From HLUCCA09 sp039822045 (GTDB taxonomy: Bacteria > Pseudomonadota > Alphaproteobacteria > Rhodobacterales > Rhodobacteraceae): a stretch of DNA of 64,000 nt. The notes under the pieces were generated by a model. It had not been told where the DNA came from, did no database searches, and was given only the letters and a program-made list of their open reading frames with translations. The position numbers and the translations under genes were made by a program. Below are positions 54,181-63,531 of the stretch, piece after piece (position 1 is the first letter of the stretch; every line of letters begins with the position of its first letter). The stretch covers positions 496,001 through 560,000 of the forward strand of contig JBCBMY010000001.1 of the NCBI GenBank assembly GCA_039822045.1. Direction: 5' to 3'.

Positions 54181-55659
54181 GTGTCTGAGAACACAGCATT
54201 TTCCGAGCTCATGTCGTTTCAGCGTGAGACCATCGCGCTTGCCGCCGTGGCCGGCCGCACCAGTTGGGACCAGGAAACCATGATGCCGCCCGGCGCCGCG
54301 CCCCAGCGGGCCGAAGAGATGGCCGCACTCGAGCATGTCCTGCACGCCCGCCGCACCGATGGCCGCCTGGCCGAGTGGCTCGACAGGGCCGACGCCGCTG
54401 ATCCGGCAAGCATCGCCCAGCTGCGCCTCATCCGCCGCGCCTATGAGCGCAACGTCAAGGTGCCGGCTGCCCTCGCCGCCGCGCTTGCGCGCACCACATC
54501 ACTGGCGCAGGGGATCTGGGCCGAGGCACGAAAAGAGCGCGACTTCAAGGCGTTCGCCCCGACACTTGAGAACGTACTTGAGCTTCGGAGGGAGGAGGCC
54601 GACGCGCTCGCAAACGGCGGCGACCGCTACGACGCGCTTCTCCAGGACTATGAACCGGCCATGACGGCGGCTGAGCTCGACGCAATGTTCGGCGCGCTCC
54701 GGCCCCGCCTCGCCGACCTTCGCGGGCGGATCCTTGAAAAGGCGCCCGCGCCCCGGCTCACGGGCCCGTTCGACGAAGCGGCCCAGATGGCGCTGACCGA
54801 AGGCCTCGCCCGCGCCTTCGGCTACGATCTTGCCCATGGCCGGATCGACAAAGCGGTTCATCCCTTTTCCTCGGGCGGCGGCCTCGACGTGCGCATCACC
54901 ACGCGCACCAGCCCCGACGAGCCGCTCGGCGCCATCTACTCGACGCTCCACGAAGTCGGCCACGCGACTTACGAGCAGGGGATCGATGCCGCTTATCTGC
55001 TCACGCCGCTCGGGCAGGGCGTCTCGATGGGCGTGCACGAGAGCCAGAGCCGGATCTACGAAAATCAGCTCGGCCGCTCCGTCGCCTTCACCGGCTGGCT
55101 CCACGGCCGGATGGCCGACCTGTTCGGCGCGATGGGCATCTCCTCGCCCGACGACTTTTCCCGCGCCGTGAACGCCGTCGAAACCGGCTTCATCCGCACC
55201 GAGGCCGACGAGGTGCACTACAACCTGCACGTCCTTCTGCGCTTCGATCTCGAGCGCGCTTTGATCTCGGGCGACCTGCAAGTGGCCGATCTCGAGGCGG
55301 CCTGGAACGATCGCTTTGCGGCCGATTTCGGGCGCGAGGTCGACCATGCCGCCAATGGCGTGCTGCAAGATGTGCACTGGTCCGTCGGCCTCTTCGGTTA
55401 CTTCCCGACCTACACGCTGGGCAACGTCTATGCCGGGTGTCTTTTCAAGGCGTTGCAGGCCGATGTTCCCGAGTGGGAGAGCGCTCTGGCGTCCGGCGAC
55501 GCCACGCCCGCGCTCGCCTGGCTGCGCGACAATGTTCAGCGCCATGGCGGCCTGCGCGAACCCCGCGAGACCATCGAGCACGCCACGGGCGAGGCCGTCA
55601 GCGAGGCGCCGCTGCTTGACTATCTCGAGGCCAAGTTCACGGCGCTCTACGACCTCTAG
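54181..55659 (+). CDS. Carboxypeptidase M32 (Taq-type metallocarboxypeptidase)
   Basis: A 492-residue zinc peptidase. The HEVGH motif (residues 257-261) binds zinc with a Glu further on; the family segments SWDQETMMPPGA, HPFSSGGGLDVRITTRT, GVHESQSRIYEN and GYFPTYTLGNVYA are all present. It removes C-terminal residues from peptides in the cytoplasm. The GTG start at 54181 comes 2 nt after the ctaA stop with GGGGG just upstream. Confidence 0.93.
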   Translation: MSENTAFSELMSFQRETIALAAVAGRTSWDQETMMPPGAAPQRAEEMAALEHVLHARRTDGRLAEWLDRADAADPASIAQLRLIRRAYERNVKVPAALAAALARTTSLAQGIWAEARKERDFKAFAPTLENVLELRREEADALANGGDRYDALLQDYEPAMTAAELDAMFGALRPRLADLRGRILEKAPAPRLTGPFDEAAQMALTEGLARAFGYDLAHGRIDKAVHPFSSGGGLDVRITTRTSPDEPLGAIYSTLHEVGHATYEQGIDAAYLLTPLGQGVSMGVHESQSRIYENQLGRSVAFTGWLHGRMADLFGAMGISSPDDFSRAVNAVETGFIRTEADEVHYNLHVLLRFDLERALISGDLQVADLEAAWNDRFAADFGREVDHAANGVLQDVHWSVGLFGYFPTYTLGNVYAGCLFKALQADVPEWESALASGDATPALAWLRDNVQRHGGLREPRETIEHATGEAVSEAPLLDYLEAKFTALYDL

Positions 55660-55686
55660 CGCAATGGCCCGGCATCCAGGCTTCGC

Positions 55687-56628
55687 CTAGGAGAGGTCGC
55701 TCCCCGATGCGATCAGGCGGGCAGGGGGCGCAAGGTCGTTTTCGGCCGCCTGCGCGCTCAACCATTCGAGAAAAGCCGCGATCTGCGGCCGCGTCTCGGC
55801 GCCCTTCGGGCACAGAAACCGATAGTGGGCCTCGGTTGTCATGGCGAGGTCGAGCGGGATCACCAGCCGCCCCTCGGCAACGTCGCGCGCCGCCAGCGAC
55901 GAGCGGCCGAGCACCACGCCCACGCCCGCAACCGCCGCATCGATTGCATGATCGGCGTTGGAGAACCGCGGCCCCGTCGTGGGCGCCGCGCCCAGCCCTG
56001 CAAGCCGGAACCACTCGCCCCAGTCGATCGGCGGGTCGAGAAAGCCGATATCGTCCTGGTGCAAGAGCGTGGCGGCCCGCATGTCCCCATAGCTTGTGAG
56101 CTTTGCGGCAACCTCTGGCGCGGCCATCGGCGCAATCCAGTCCGATAGGATCGACCGTGAGTAAAGCGCGGTCGGGGCGGCGAACCCAAAGCGGATCGCC
56201 ACGTCCACTTCGTCGCGGTCGAAGTCGAGCGACCGCAGCGTCGCAACAAACCGCAGGTCAATCTCCGGATGCGCCTGCGCGAACAGAAACAGGCGCGGCG
56301 CCAGCCACTTCGCGGTAAAGGCCGGCCCGGCCGTCACCGTCAGGGCGCGGGTATCGCCCACCCGCCGCGCCGCCCGCCAGGCTGCCGCCAGCGCGTCGAA
56401 CCCATCGGTCAACCCCGGCGCCAGGGCGCGCCCGGCCGCAGTCAGCTCCACCGCCCGGTTCAGGCGCCGAAACACGGGCTGCCCCAGATGCGCCTCGAGC
56501 GACTTGATCTGAAACGACAGCGCCGCCGGCGTCACCGACAGCTCCTCCGCCGCCCGCGCAAACGACAGATGCCGGGCCGCCGCTTCGAAGGCGCGCAGGG
56601 CGGTGAGAGGGGGCAGGCGGTCCGACAT
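55687..56628 (-). CDS. LysR-family regulator, GcvA-like
   Basis: A 313-residue LysR protein. The winged HTH is at the N-terminus (LPPLTALRAFEAAARHLSFA, then AEELSVTPAALSFQIKSLE), followed by a substrate-binding-like effector domain. This N-terminal form is that of the GcvA/AmpR branch. It is convergent with the M32 peptidase gene and divergent from a 36-codon ORF, which is its most likely target along with itself. Confidence 0.88.
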   Translation of the reverse strand: MSDRLPPLTALRAFEAAARHLSFARAAEELSVTPAALSFQIKSLEAHLGQPVFRRLNRAVELTAAGRALAPGLTDGFDALAAAWRAARRVGDTRALTVTAGPAFTAKWLAPRLFLFAQAHPEIDLRFVATLRSLDFDRDEVDVAIRFGFAAPTALYSRSILSDWIAPMAAPEVAAKLTSYGDMRAATLLHQDDIGFLDPPIDWGEWFRLAGLGAAPTTGPRFSNADHAIDAAVAGVGVVLGRSSLAARDVAEGRLVIPLDLAMTTEAHYRFLCPKGAETRPQIAAFLEWLSAQAAENDLAPPARLIASGSDLS

Positions 56629-56740
56629 CTTCGCACAAGCTCAGCTTAACTGATGTCTCAGAATGTCTCGTTTGTGAACGGTCTGCAAGGGGCGCATATA
56701 TGGACCATCAAGAAATCCTGCACCGTCAAGGAGACACGCC

Positions 56741-56851
56741 ATGTTCGAGACGACCACAACCGCCAGCCGCAAAGCCGCCTTCGACCGGGCCCACAGCGCC
56801 CGCGCCGCAAGTTTCTTTGCATTCTTCGGCTTTGGCCGCAGCACCCGCTGA
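56741..56851 (+). CDS. 36-residue small protein divergent from LysR gene
   Basis: An ORF of 36 codons, MFETTTTASRKAAFDRAHSA then RAASFFAFFGFGRSTR. A perfect AAGGAGA lies 7 nt before the ATG. The composition is basic N-terminally and Phe-rich C-terminally, like a small amphipathic membrane-associated peptide. It is divergent from a LysR-type gene, with 112 nt between starts, and would be easily overlooked by gene finders. No known family. Confidence 0.55.
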   Translation: MFETTTTASRKAAFDRAHSARAASFFAFFGFGRSTR

Positions 56852-56957
56852 GCCGCATCGGGGCCAGCCCCGCTGACACAGAGGTGAGGGGCGCGCCCGT
56901 GGCCGGCGCGCGCCCCGGCCCCATATCACAGGGCACGAGCCATAGGAGCCCGAGCCC

Positions 56958-58130
56958 ATGATCACCCGCCCTCAATCGCGCCCCGCTCTGGCGCGTCTCG
57001 CCGTTCTCGCAATTCCCCTCATCGCCGCTCTCACGCTCTCCGGCCCTGCTGAAGCCGAACTGCGCCAGACCGAAACCGGCCCCGTCAACATCTCGCCCGT
57101 CGTGACCGGGCTCGACGGGCCCTGGTCGGTCGGCTTTCTGCCCGGCCCCGCAGGCCGCTGGCAGGGCGAGCTTCTGATCACCGAGATCGACGGCGCGCTT
57201 CTCTATGTCGGCCCCGACGGGCAACGCCGCCCGCTCTCCGGTGTCCCGCGCGTCGCCCGCTCGGGGCAGGGCGGCCTCCTCGACGTGCTCGTTCCGAGCG
57301 ACTTCGCGCGATCAAACGAGATCTACCTGACCTATGCGCGCCCCCAGCGCGGCGGCTCTGGAACCGCGCTCGCCCGCGCCCGCCTCTCCGCCGACCGGAT
57401 GTCCCTCACCGATGTCCAAACGATCTGGGAGCTCGAGCCCGGCTCCTCCGGCGGTCGCCATTTCGGCTCCCGCGTGGTCGAGGGCGCCGACGGCTTTCTT
57501 TACGTGACCATCGGCGACCGGGGCGACCGGCCCTCGGCCCAGGACCTCGCCAATGAGAACGGCACCGTCGTCCGCCTCGCCCGCGACGGCTCGATCCCGC
57601 CCGACAACCCGCTCGTCGGTCGCGCCGGGGCCCGACCCGAGATCTGGACATGGGGCCACCGCAATCCCCAGGGGATGGCCGTGGATGGCCGCGGCCAGCT
57701 CTGGACGGTCGAGCACGGCGCCCGCGGCGGCGACGAGATCAACCGCATCCGCCGGTCCACCAACTATGGCTGGCCGGTCATCAGCTATGGCCGCCACTAT
57801 TCCGGCGCCCGCATTGGCGAAGGCACCGAGCGTGAGGGTCTGGCGCAGCCGGCATTCTATTGGGACCCCTCCATCGCCCCCTCCGGCATGACGTTCGTCA
57901 CCGGCGGCGATTTCGGCAACTGGCGGGGCGACGCGCTGGTTGGGTCGCTCAAGTTCGACCTGATCTCGCGGCTCGACGTGCGCGGCAACCGGATGGTCGA
58001 GGTCGAGCGCATCGAAACGCCCGAAACAGCCCGCGTGCGCGATGTCCGCATGGGCCCCGACGGCGCTGTCTGGTTTCTGTCCGAAGGCAACGGCACGCTC
58101 TATCGCATGACGCCCGCACAGCAGGGCTAG
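56958..58130 (+). CDS. PQQ-dependent aldose sugar dehydrogenase-like, secreted
   Basis: A 390-residue periplasmic six-bladed beta-propeller of the soluble glucose dehydrogenase/YliI family. The signal peptide (LAVLAIPLIAALTLSGPAEA) is followed by GLDGPWSVGFLP, HFGSRVVEGADGFLYVTIGD, TWGHRNPQGMAVD and EHGARGGDEIN, which hold the PQQ and Ca ligands and the catalytic His region of this family. It oxidises aldoses in the periplasm if PQQ is available. It stands alone with weak ribosome site (AGGAGCC). Confidence 0.9.
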   Translation: MITRPQSRPALARLAVLAIPLIAALTLSGPAEAELRQTETGPVNISPVVTGLDGPWSVGFLPGPAGRWQGELLITEIDGALLYVGPDGQRRPLSGVPRVARSGQGGLLDVLVPSDFARSNEIYLTYARPQRGGSGTALARARLSADRMSLTDVQTIWELEPGSSGGRHFGSRVVEGADGFLYVTIGDRGDRPSAQDLANENGTVVRLARDGSIPPDNPLVGRAGARPEIWTWGHRNPQGMAVDGRGQLWTVEHGARGGDEINRIRRSTNYGWPVISYGRHYSGARIGEGTEREGLAQPAFYWDPSIAPSGMTFVTGGDFGNWRGDALVGSLKFDLISRLDVRGNRMVEVERIETPETARVRDVRMGPDGAVWFLSEGNGTLYRMTPAQQG

Positions 58131-58338
58131 CCGCACCCGCCCGGTCGCGCCAAGCAAGGGCCGCACACGTCAGACGGCCTGACGCGTGCGTGCCCCGTGC
58201 CCGGGGCCGCCCGTCCGCTCCGCCACCCGCGGCGCTGTCCGTCGGCCGGCAGCCACCTCGGCGCAGGGGCGCGCGGGGGCTTGAGGCGTCGTGCTGCCCA
58301 TGCCCAAATGCGGGCGGAGCCCCAGACGGAGACCGCCC

Positions 58339-58761
58339 ATGCCCCGCCATCTCGCCATAGCCCTGCTGATCTCCCTAGCGCTCCCGGCAACCGCGCCGGC
58401 ACAGGAGGCGGGCCTGCCCACCTTCGACAGCGCCCCAGACATGCGCGCCGAGCTCGACCGTTTGATGGAAGCGCGCGACTTCGTGGCGGTCGTCCAGCGC
58501 TTCTCGCCGCCCGCCACCATGTCGCTCGGCCGCGTCCGCATGCTCGAAGACCGCCTGAAGACCAGCCTCGGCCCCCTCGACAACAGCGCCGACCTGATCG
58601 TCACCGAGCTTGCCCCCGGCGTCACGCGCCAGGTCGTCGCCTACTGGAACGGCGACACCTATGCCTATGTCTACGTACTCGTCCATGCGCGCGCAGACGG
58701 GCTGAAGGTGCTCGACTTTCAGATTTCCGGCGACATCCGCCAGATCAAGGAGTGGTGGTAG
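58339..58761 (+). CDS. Small exported protein of unknown function
   Basis: A 140-residue protein with signal peptide HLAIALLISLALPATAPAQE. The mature part (EARDFVAVVQRFSPPATMSL to VLDFQISGDIRQIKEWW) has mixed alpha/beta character like small NTF2-like or DUF proteins, ending in a Trp-Trp pair. The ATG at 58339 follows GGAGACC and is preferred to the ATG at 58291, which would bury the signal peptide. Convergent with the AraC-type gene. No family recognised. Confidence 0.65.
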   Translation: MPRHLAIALLISLALPATAPAQEAGLPTFDSAPDMRAELDRLMEARDFVAVVQRFSPPATMSLGRVRMLEDRLKTSLGPLDNSADLIVTELAPGVTRQVVAYWNGDTYAYVYVLVHARADGLKVLDFQISGDIRQIKEWW

Positions 58762-58770
58762 CGCGACCGG

Positions 58771-59796
58771 TCAGGCCGGCGCCCGGTTCGCATGCGCCCC
58801 GCGCTCGCGATAGGGCGTCGTCTGATACTGCGCCCGGTAGCATTTCGAGAAATGCGAGGGCGAGGTAAAGCCGCAGGCCAGCGCCACGTTGATCACGCTC
58901 ATATCCGTCTGCAAAAGCAGATTGCGCGCCTTCTGCAGCCGCAGCTCCATGTAATAGCGCTTGGGCGAGCGGTTCAGATACCGCCGGAACAGCCGCTCCA
59001 ACTGCCGCGTCGACAGACCGACATCGCGCGCGAGCAGCGCCGGCGACATCGGCTCTTCGAGGTTCTGCTCCATGATCTGGATTACCTGCCCGAGCTTCGG
59101 GTGGCGCACGCCGATCCGGCTCGGGATCGACAGGCGCTGCGTGTCCTGATCGGTCCGAATCGACGAATAGATCAGCTGATCGGCCACCAGGCCGGCCAAT
59201 TCCTCGCCATGATCGTCGGCAATGAGCTTCAGCATCAGGTCGATCGAGGCGGTGCCGCCGGCCGTCGAGATCCGGTTTCCATCCACGACGAACACCGACT
59301 TGGTCAGCACGACCTCGTCGAATTCCTCGGCAAAGCTGTCCTGGTTCTCCCAGTGGATCGTGGCGCGCTTGCCGTCCAACAGGCCCGCCGTGGCCATCGT
59401 GTGCCCGGCCGTACAGAGGCCGCCGACGGCCAGTCCCCGTCGCGCCTCGCGCCGCAGCCAGCTCACCACCCGTTTGGTCGAGGCGGCCTGAATGTCGAGC
59501 CCGCCGCACAGCATGATCGTGTCGTCGCGCGACAGCTCTTCCAGATCGGAGTCCACCTTGAACCAGACCCCGTTCGAACACTGAACATACTCGCCCCCCT
59601 CGCCGACGATTTGCCATTGGTAGAGGGGCTTTCCGCTCATTCGGTTGGCGATCCGCAATGGCTCGATTGCGCACGCAAAGCAGAGCATCGTGAACTGGTC
59701 GAGCAAGACGAACACAAACCGGCGGGTCCGGGCCGGGGCCGCCGCGGTCGAGACTTTCGATGGGGAAGGGGGGGTGTCCATCAGCCCGCGCCACAT
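58771..59796 (-). CDS. GlxA-family transcriptional regulator (DJ-1/PfpI plus AraC domains)
   Basis: A 341-residue regulator. Residues 25-210 form a DJ-1/PfpI-like domain (FVFVLLDQFTMLCFACAIEP; GLCTAGHTMATAGLLDGKRA) and the C-terminal 100 residues the AraC HTH (LLARDVGLSTRQLERLFRRY; ACGFTSPSHFSKCYRAQY). The group includes GbdR and CdhR, which control glycine betaine and carnitine breakdown. Starts at 59796 and 59781 are equally weak. No target operon adjoins it. Confidence 0.88.
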   Translation of the reverse strand: MWRGLMDTPPSPSKVSTAAAPARTRRFVFVLLDQFTMLCFACAIEPLRIANRMSGKPLYQWQIVGEGGEYVQCSNGVWFKVDSDLEELSRDDTIMLCGGLDIQAASTKRVVSWLRREARRGLAVGGLCTAGHTMATAGLLDGKRATIHWENQDSFAEEFDEVVLTKSVFVVDGNRISTAGGTASIDLMLKLIADDHGEELAGLVADQLIYSSIRTDQDTQRLSIPSRIGVRHPKLGQVIQIMEQNLEEPMSPALLARDVGLSTRQLERLFRRYLNRSPKRYYMELRLQKARNLLLQTDMSVINVALACGFTSPSHFSKCYRAQYQTTPYRERGAHANRAPA

Positions 59797-60078
59797 AGTG
59801 CCGTTTCACCATGGGAAACAGGAATCGGCTGACCGGCGCAAGGGGCGATGGTGGGATTCCGACACGAAACCTTCACATTCCCGCGCCCCTCCGCTGGCCG
59901 CACCCTGTCTCCGCCATCCGCCCCGGGCGGCCGCATCCTGCGCGACGCCCCAGCGGGGCCCCGCGGCCGTCTGCCCCGGCCGCCTTTTCCACCTCCGCGC
60001 GGCGTTTTGCCGTGGCGGCCCGCAGCGGCTGCCGCTATACGACCCTCCGCTAACCGTAACACTCTGGAGTTGGGCCCC

Positions 60079-61479
60079 ATGTCTGGCATGTCCGCACAGC
60101 CTTCCCCCCTCGCATCCGCCGGTTGGACGAAGTCCGCCTGGCGGTCGAAGCCGCGCGTGCAGATGCCGGACTATCCCGACGACCAGGCGCTGGCCGCCGT
60201 CGAAGCACAACTCTCCAAATACCCGCCCCTCGTCTTCGCCGGCGAGGCGCGCCGCCTCCGCGGTGAACTGGCCAAGGCCGCGCGCGGCGAGGCGTTCCTC
60301 CTGCAGGGGGGCGATTGCGCCGAAAGCTTCGCCGAGTTCTCGGCCGACACCATCCGCGACACCTTCAAGGTGATGCTGCAGATGGCCGTCGTGCTGACCT
60401 ACGGCGCCAAGGTGCCGGTGGTGAAGGTCGGCCGCATGGCGGGCCAGTTCGCCAAACCCCGCTCGGCCCCGACCGAGGTGAAAGACGGGCTTGAGCTGCC
60501 CTCCTACCGCGGCGACATCATCAACGATCTGCCCTTCACGGCCGAGGCCCGCATCCCGCGCCCCGACAAGATGCTGCAGGCCTACACGCAGGCCGCCGCC
60601 TCGCTGAACCTGCTCCGCGCCTTCTCCACCGGCGGGTTCGCCGACATCCACCGCGTCCATTCATGGACCACGGGCTTTGCCGCCGAGGACAAGGCACAGG
60701 CCTACCGCGAGGTCTCGAACCGGATCGCCGACGCGCTCGACTTCATGAATGCCGCCGGCCTCGATGCCGAGCAGGTCGAGGCCCTGCAATCGGTCGACTT
60801 CTACACCTCCCACGAGGCGCTGCTTCTGGAGTACGAAGAGGCGCTGTGCCGGGTCGATTCCACCACCGGGCTGCCAATCGCGGGCTCGGGCCACATGATC
60901 TGGATCGGCGACCGCACCCGCCAGCCCGACGGTGCCCATGTCGAATTCGCCCGCGGCGTGCAGAACCCGATCGGCCTGAAATGCGGGCCGTCGACGACCG
61001 CGGACGACCTCAAGGTGCTGATGTCCAAGCTGAACCCGGGCAACGAGGCTGGGCGGCTCACGCTCATCGCGCGGTTCGGGGCGGGCAAGGTGGCCGAGCA
61101 TCTGCCGCGCCTCGTCGACACGGTGCGCGCAGAGGGGGCCGAGGTTGTCTGGGTCTGCGACCCGATGCACGGCAACACGATCAAATCCCCCTCGGGCTAC
61201 AAAACGCGCCCCTTCGAGCGTGTGCTGTCCGAGGTGCGCGAGTTCTTCGCCGTCCACCGCGAGGCCGGCACGATCCCCGGCGGCGTCCATTTCGAGATGA
61301 CGGGCAAGGACGTGACCGAATGCACCGGAGGTCTCGCTGCCGTGTCCGACGAGGACCTGTCGGACCGCTACCACACCGCCTGCGACCCGCGCCTCAACGC
61401 GACGCAGGCGCTGGAGCTTGCGTTCCTCGTGGCCGAAGAGCTCTCCAACCGCCGCGACGCCGCCCGCGCCGTCGGCTGA
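60079..61479 (+). CDS. aroG: DAHP synthase, class II
   Basis: A 466-residue 3-deoxy-7-phosphoheptulonate synthase of the plant/class II type, first step of the shikimate pathway. Seen: FLLQGGDCAESFAEF, KVGRMAGQFAKPRS, GLPIAGSGHMIWIGDRTRQP, KCGPSTT and WVCDPMHGNTI, HFEMTGKDVTEC; these bind PEP, erythrose-4-phosphate and the metal. GGAG lies 10 nt before the ATG at 60079; ATG at 60088 is an alternative. It is monocistronic with a strong hairpin after it. Confidence 0.94.
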   Translation: MSGMSAQPSPLASAGWTKSAWRSKPRVQMPDYPDDQALAAVEAQLSKYPPLVFAGEARRLRGELAKAARGEAFLLQGGDCAESFAEFSADTIRDTFKVMLQMAVVLTYGAKVPVVKVGRMAGQFAKPRSAPTEVKDGLELPSYRGDIINDLPFTAEARIPRPDKMLQAYTQAAASLNLLRAFSTGGFADIHRVHSWTTGFAAEDKAQAYREVSNRIADALDFMNAAGLDAEQVEALQSVDFYTSHEALLLEYEEALCRVDSTTGLPIAGSGHMIWIGDRTRQPDGAHVEFARGVQNPIGLKCGPSTTADDLKVLMSKLNPGNEAGRLTLIARFGAGKVAEHLPRLVDTVRAEGAEVVWVCDPMHGNTIKSPSGYKTRPFERVLSEVREFFAVHREAGTIPGGVHFEMTGKDVTECTGGLAAVSDEDLSDRYHTACDPRLNATQALELAFLVAEELSNRRDAARAVG

Positions 61480-61492
61480 GGCCAATAAGACA

Positions 61493-61536
61493 TCGGGCAA
61501 GCGCCGGCCTGGCCACATGGGCCGGCGCTTGCCCGA
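61493..61536 (+). terminator. 17-bp perfect hairpin after the DAHP synthase gene
   Basis: TCGGGCAAGCGCCGGCC pairs perfectly with its complement across a 10-nt loop, 13 nt after the stop codon. There is no T tract, as is common for terminators in GC-rich alphaproteobacteria. Confidence 0.65.
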
Positions 61537-61757
61537 CACGGACGGCGTGCGCCCAGGCAGGCACCGCCAAACGCGCGCTGCTGGCTCCGCCACACGCGTC
61601 TGACGCCGCTCAGACGATCCCGCTGGCCACCTGCCGCTAATCCCTCTGCCGAGAATTTTGCGCGCCCGATGAACGGGCAGGCCCCAATGCGGCCCGGTCC
61701 GCATGGCCTGCGGCGCGATCCGCGCTACCTCCGCGATGCATTTGCAAGGGGTGGATT

Positions 61758-62459
61758 ATGCGGACGTTCGTTTTCCTGTGCGTGATCTGGGCCGCGAGCA
61801 TGGCCACGGCGCAAGACACCGATCTGGAACTCGTCCTCCTGGCCGACGCCTCGGGCTCCATCGATGACCGCGAGATCCGCTTTCAGCGCGAGGGCTATGC
61901 CCAGGCGATCACCGACCCCGAGGTCCTGGCGGCCATCGCCGGCACGGCCTATGGCTCAATCGCCGTCACCTATGTGGAGTGGGCCGCGAACCAGGCCGTC
62001 GTGGCCGACTGGACGCGCATCGCCAATGCCGACCAGGCCGCCGTCTTTGCCGCCGAGCTCCTCGACAAGCCCCGCCAGGCCTATGGCCGCAACGCCATCG
62101 GCGCGGCACTCCTCGAAGGTCTGCGCCTGATGGACGACAACGACATCGACGGCTGGCGCCGCGTGATCGACTTCTCGGGCGACAGCGCCAACAACTATTC
62201 CGGCCCCCCGATCTCGGCGGCGCGCGACGCGGTGGTGGCCGCAGGTGTCACGATCAATGCCCTGCCGATCCTGCGCCCGGGCGACCCGGGTCGCGCCCAT
62301 GGCGGGCTCGAGGCCGCCTATGAGCGTCAGATCATCGGCGGGCCCAACGCTTTCGTCGTCACCGCCGAAAGCCGCGCCTCGTTCGCCGACGCGGTCAAGC
62401 GCAAGCTGATCCTCGAGATCTCGGGAGAGATGCCCGCGAGGCAGGTGGCGCAGCGCTAG
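61758..62459 (+). CDS. DUF1194 von-Willebrand-A-like exported protein
   Basis: A 233-residue protein with a short signal peptide (TFVFLCVIWAASMATA) and a vWA-like fold: LVLLADASGSIDDREI carries the DxSxS metal-binding motif, and VIDFSGDSANN the later metal-site Asp. Rhodobacterales have several paralogues; they are periplasmic and of unknown function. AAGGGGT lies upstream of the ATG. Convergent with the PAS_5 gene. Confidence 0.85.
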   Translation: MRTFVFLCVIWAASMATAQDTDLELVLLADASGSIDDREIRFQREGYAQAITDPEVLAAIAGTAYGSIAVTYVEWAANQAVVADWTRIANADQAAVFAAELLDKPRQAYGRNAIGAALLEGLRLMDDNDIDGWRRVIDFSGDSANNYSGPPISAARDAVVAAGVTINALPILRPGDPGRAHGGLEAAYERQIIGGPNAFVVTAESRASFADAVKRKLILEISGEMPARQVAQR

Positions 62460-62472
62460 GCCGCGGCCGCCC

Positions 62473-63255
62473 TCACTCGTCCGGCTTCACGATGTACAGG
62501 TTCGGCCGACCCTCGCTCCTCGGCGGGCGGGGCGCCGTGCCCGGCGCCGCATAGGAGGCCTGGCTCTCCGACAGGCCGGGCCCCGGCGCCACCGAGCCAC
62601 CCGAGGAGCGCGGCGCGCCATCCTGCTGGCCCAGTTCCTCGCGCAGGGGCCGCGGGCCTTTCGGCTTCGACCAGCCGTTCACCCGCTTGTCGCCGGCAAA
62701 TTCCGGCGTCGCGAGCGACACGATCTCTTCGCTGCGGATCGCAAACCGCCGCGGCGGCCGCCCGACCGGCCCATTGGTTGCAAGGCATCCCAAAGCGCGC
62801 GACACGTCGCCGAAATCGCTCTTCAGCGGCAACAGAAGCAGCCGGCCCTCAAGCTCGGGCCGTCCGATCCCGGCCTCGCCGGATAAGCTCAGCCGCGCGA
62901 TCGCGGGGTCGTCGAACACCCGCTCCATCGCCGCCGACACGCGTTTGCGGGCATCCGGGTCGAAGAAGGCCGTCAGCGGCATCCCCCGCACTTCCATGCC
63001 CATCAGGTCGTTCAGATGCATGCCCGCGAGGCGAAAGCGCGCCATCCCAGGGGCAATCCGTTCCACGATGAATGCATATTCCAGCGCATTCTCGATGCGG
63101 CGAGGGTCGACCTCCGAGCGCGCCGGCACGATCCGGTTGCCCCGCAGGGAGTGCCAGTAGTCCTCAAGCTCTGCCAACACCGGGAAGCGCATGTCCTTCG
63201 CCACCTCAGCGAGGGACACGACCTCCGCGCCCTCGATCCTGCTATCGTCGGCCAT
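62473..63255 (-). CDS. PAS_5-domain protein
   Basis: A 260-residue soluble protein. Residues 20-170 match the PAS_5 (formerly DUF1457) family: LEDYWHSLRGNRIVPARSEV and IENALEYAFIVERIAPGMAR, then GMHLNDLMGMEVRGMPLTAF. The C-terminal third is Pro/Ser/Gly-rich and disordered, ending RPNLYIVKPDE. PAS_5 proteins are regulators in alphaproteobacteria, some acting as motility or cell-cycle factors. GAAGGAGG lies before the ATG. A CtrA-like box lies 103 nt upstream. Confidence 0.82.
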   Translation of the reverse strand: MADDSRIEGAEVVSLAEVAKDMRFPVLAELEDYWHSLRGNRIVPARSEVDPRRIENALEYAFIVERIAPGMARFRLAGMHLNDLMGMEVRGMPLTAFFDPDARKRVSAAMERVFDDPAIARLSLSGEAGIGRPELEGRLLLLPLKSDFGDVSRALGCLATNGPVGRPPRRFAIRSEEIVSLATPEFAGDKRVNGWSKPKGPRPLREELGQQDGAPRSSGGSVAPGPGLSESQASYAAPGTAPRPPRSEGRPNLYIVKPDE

Positions 63256-63357
63256 CGCGGCCTCCTTCGCCTGCCACTACACCAGCCCGGCCAACTGCCG
63301 CGCGCGGTGCCTTCGCCCCAACCGTGTCCGACCCTCGTTCGGCCACGTACCCATTGG

Positions 63358-63372
63358 TTAGCTTTCACTTAA
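63358..63372. promoter_or_regulatory. CtrA-like binding site
   Basis: TTAG-N7-TTAA (TTAGCTTTCACTTAA), one mismatch from the CtrA box TTAA-N7-TTAA, in the 276-nt gap between the divergent PAS_5 and gmk genes. Its distance fits control of the PAS_5 gene. Confidence 0.45.
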
Positions 63373-63531
63373 CGTCGCACCTTTCCCCTCAATTGTCCCG
63401 AAAATCCGGGCGAATGGGTTAACGCCTGCAAGAAATTGCTTGGGCTTGACCCGGCCCGGCCCGTGGCCCACCACAAGCGCCACGCCGGCTCGGGGAAAGC
63501 CCTGCAAGGAAGATACGGCGACGGAGGAAAA

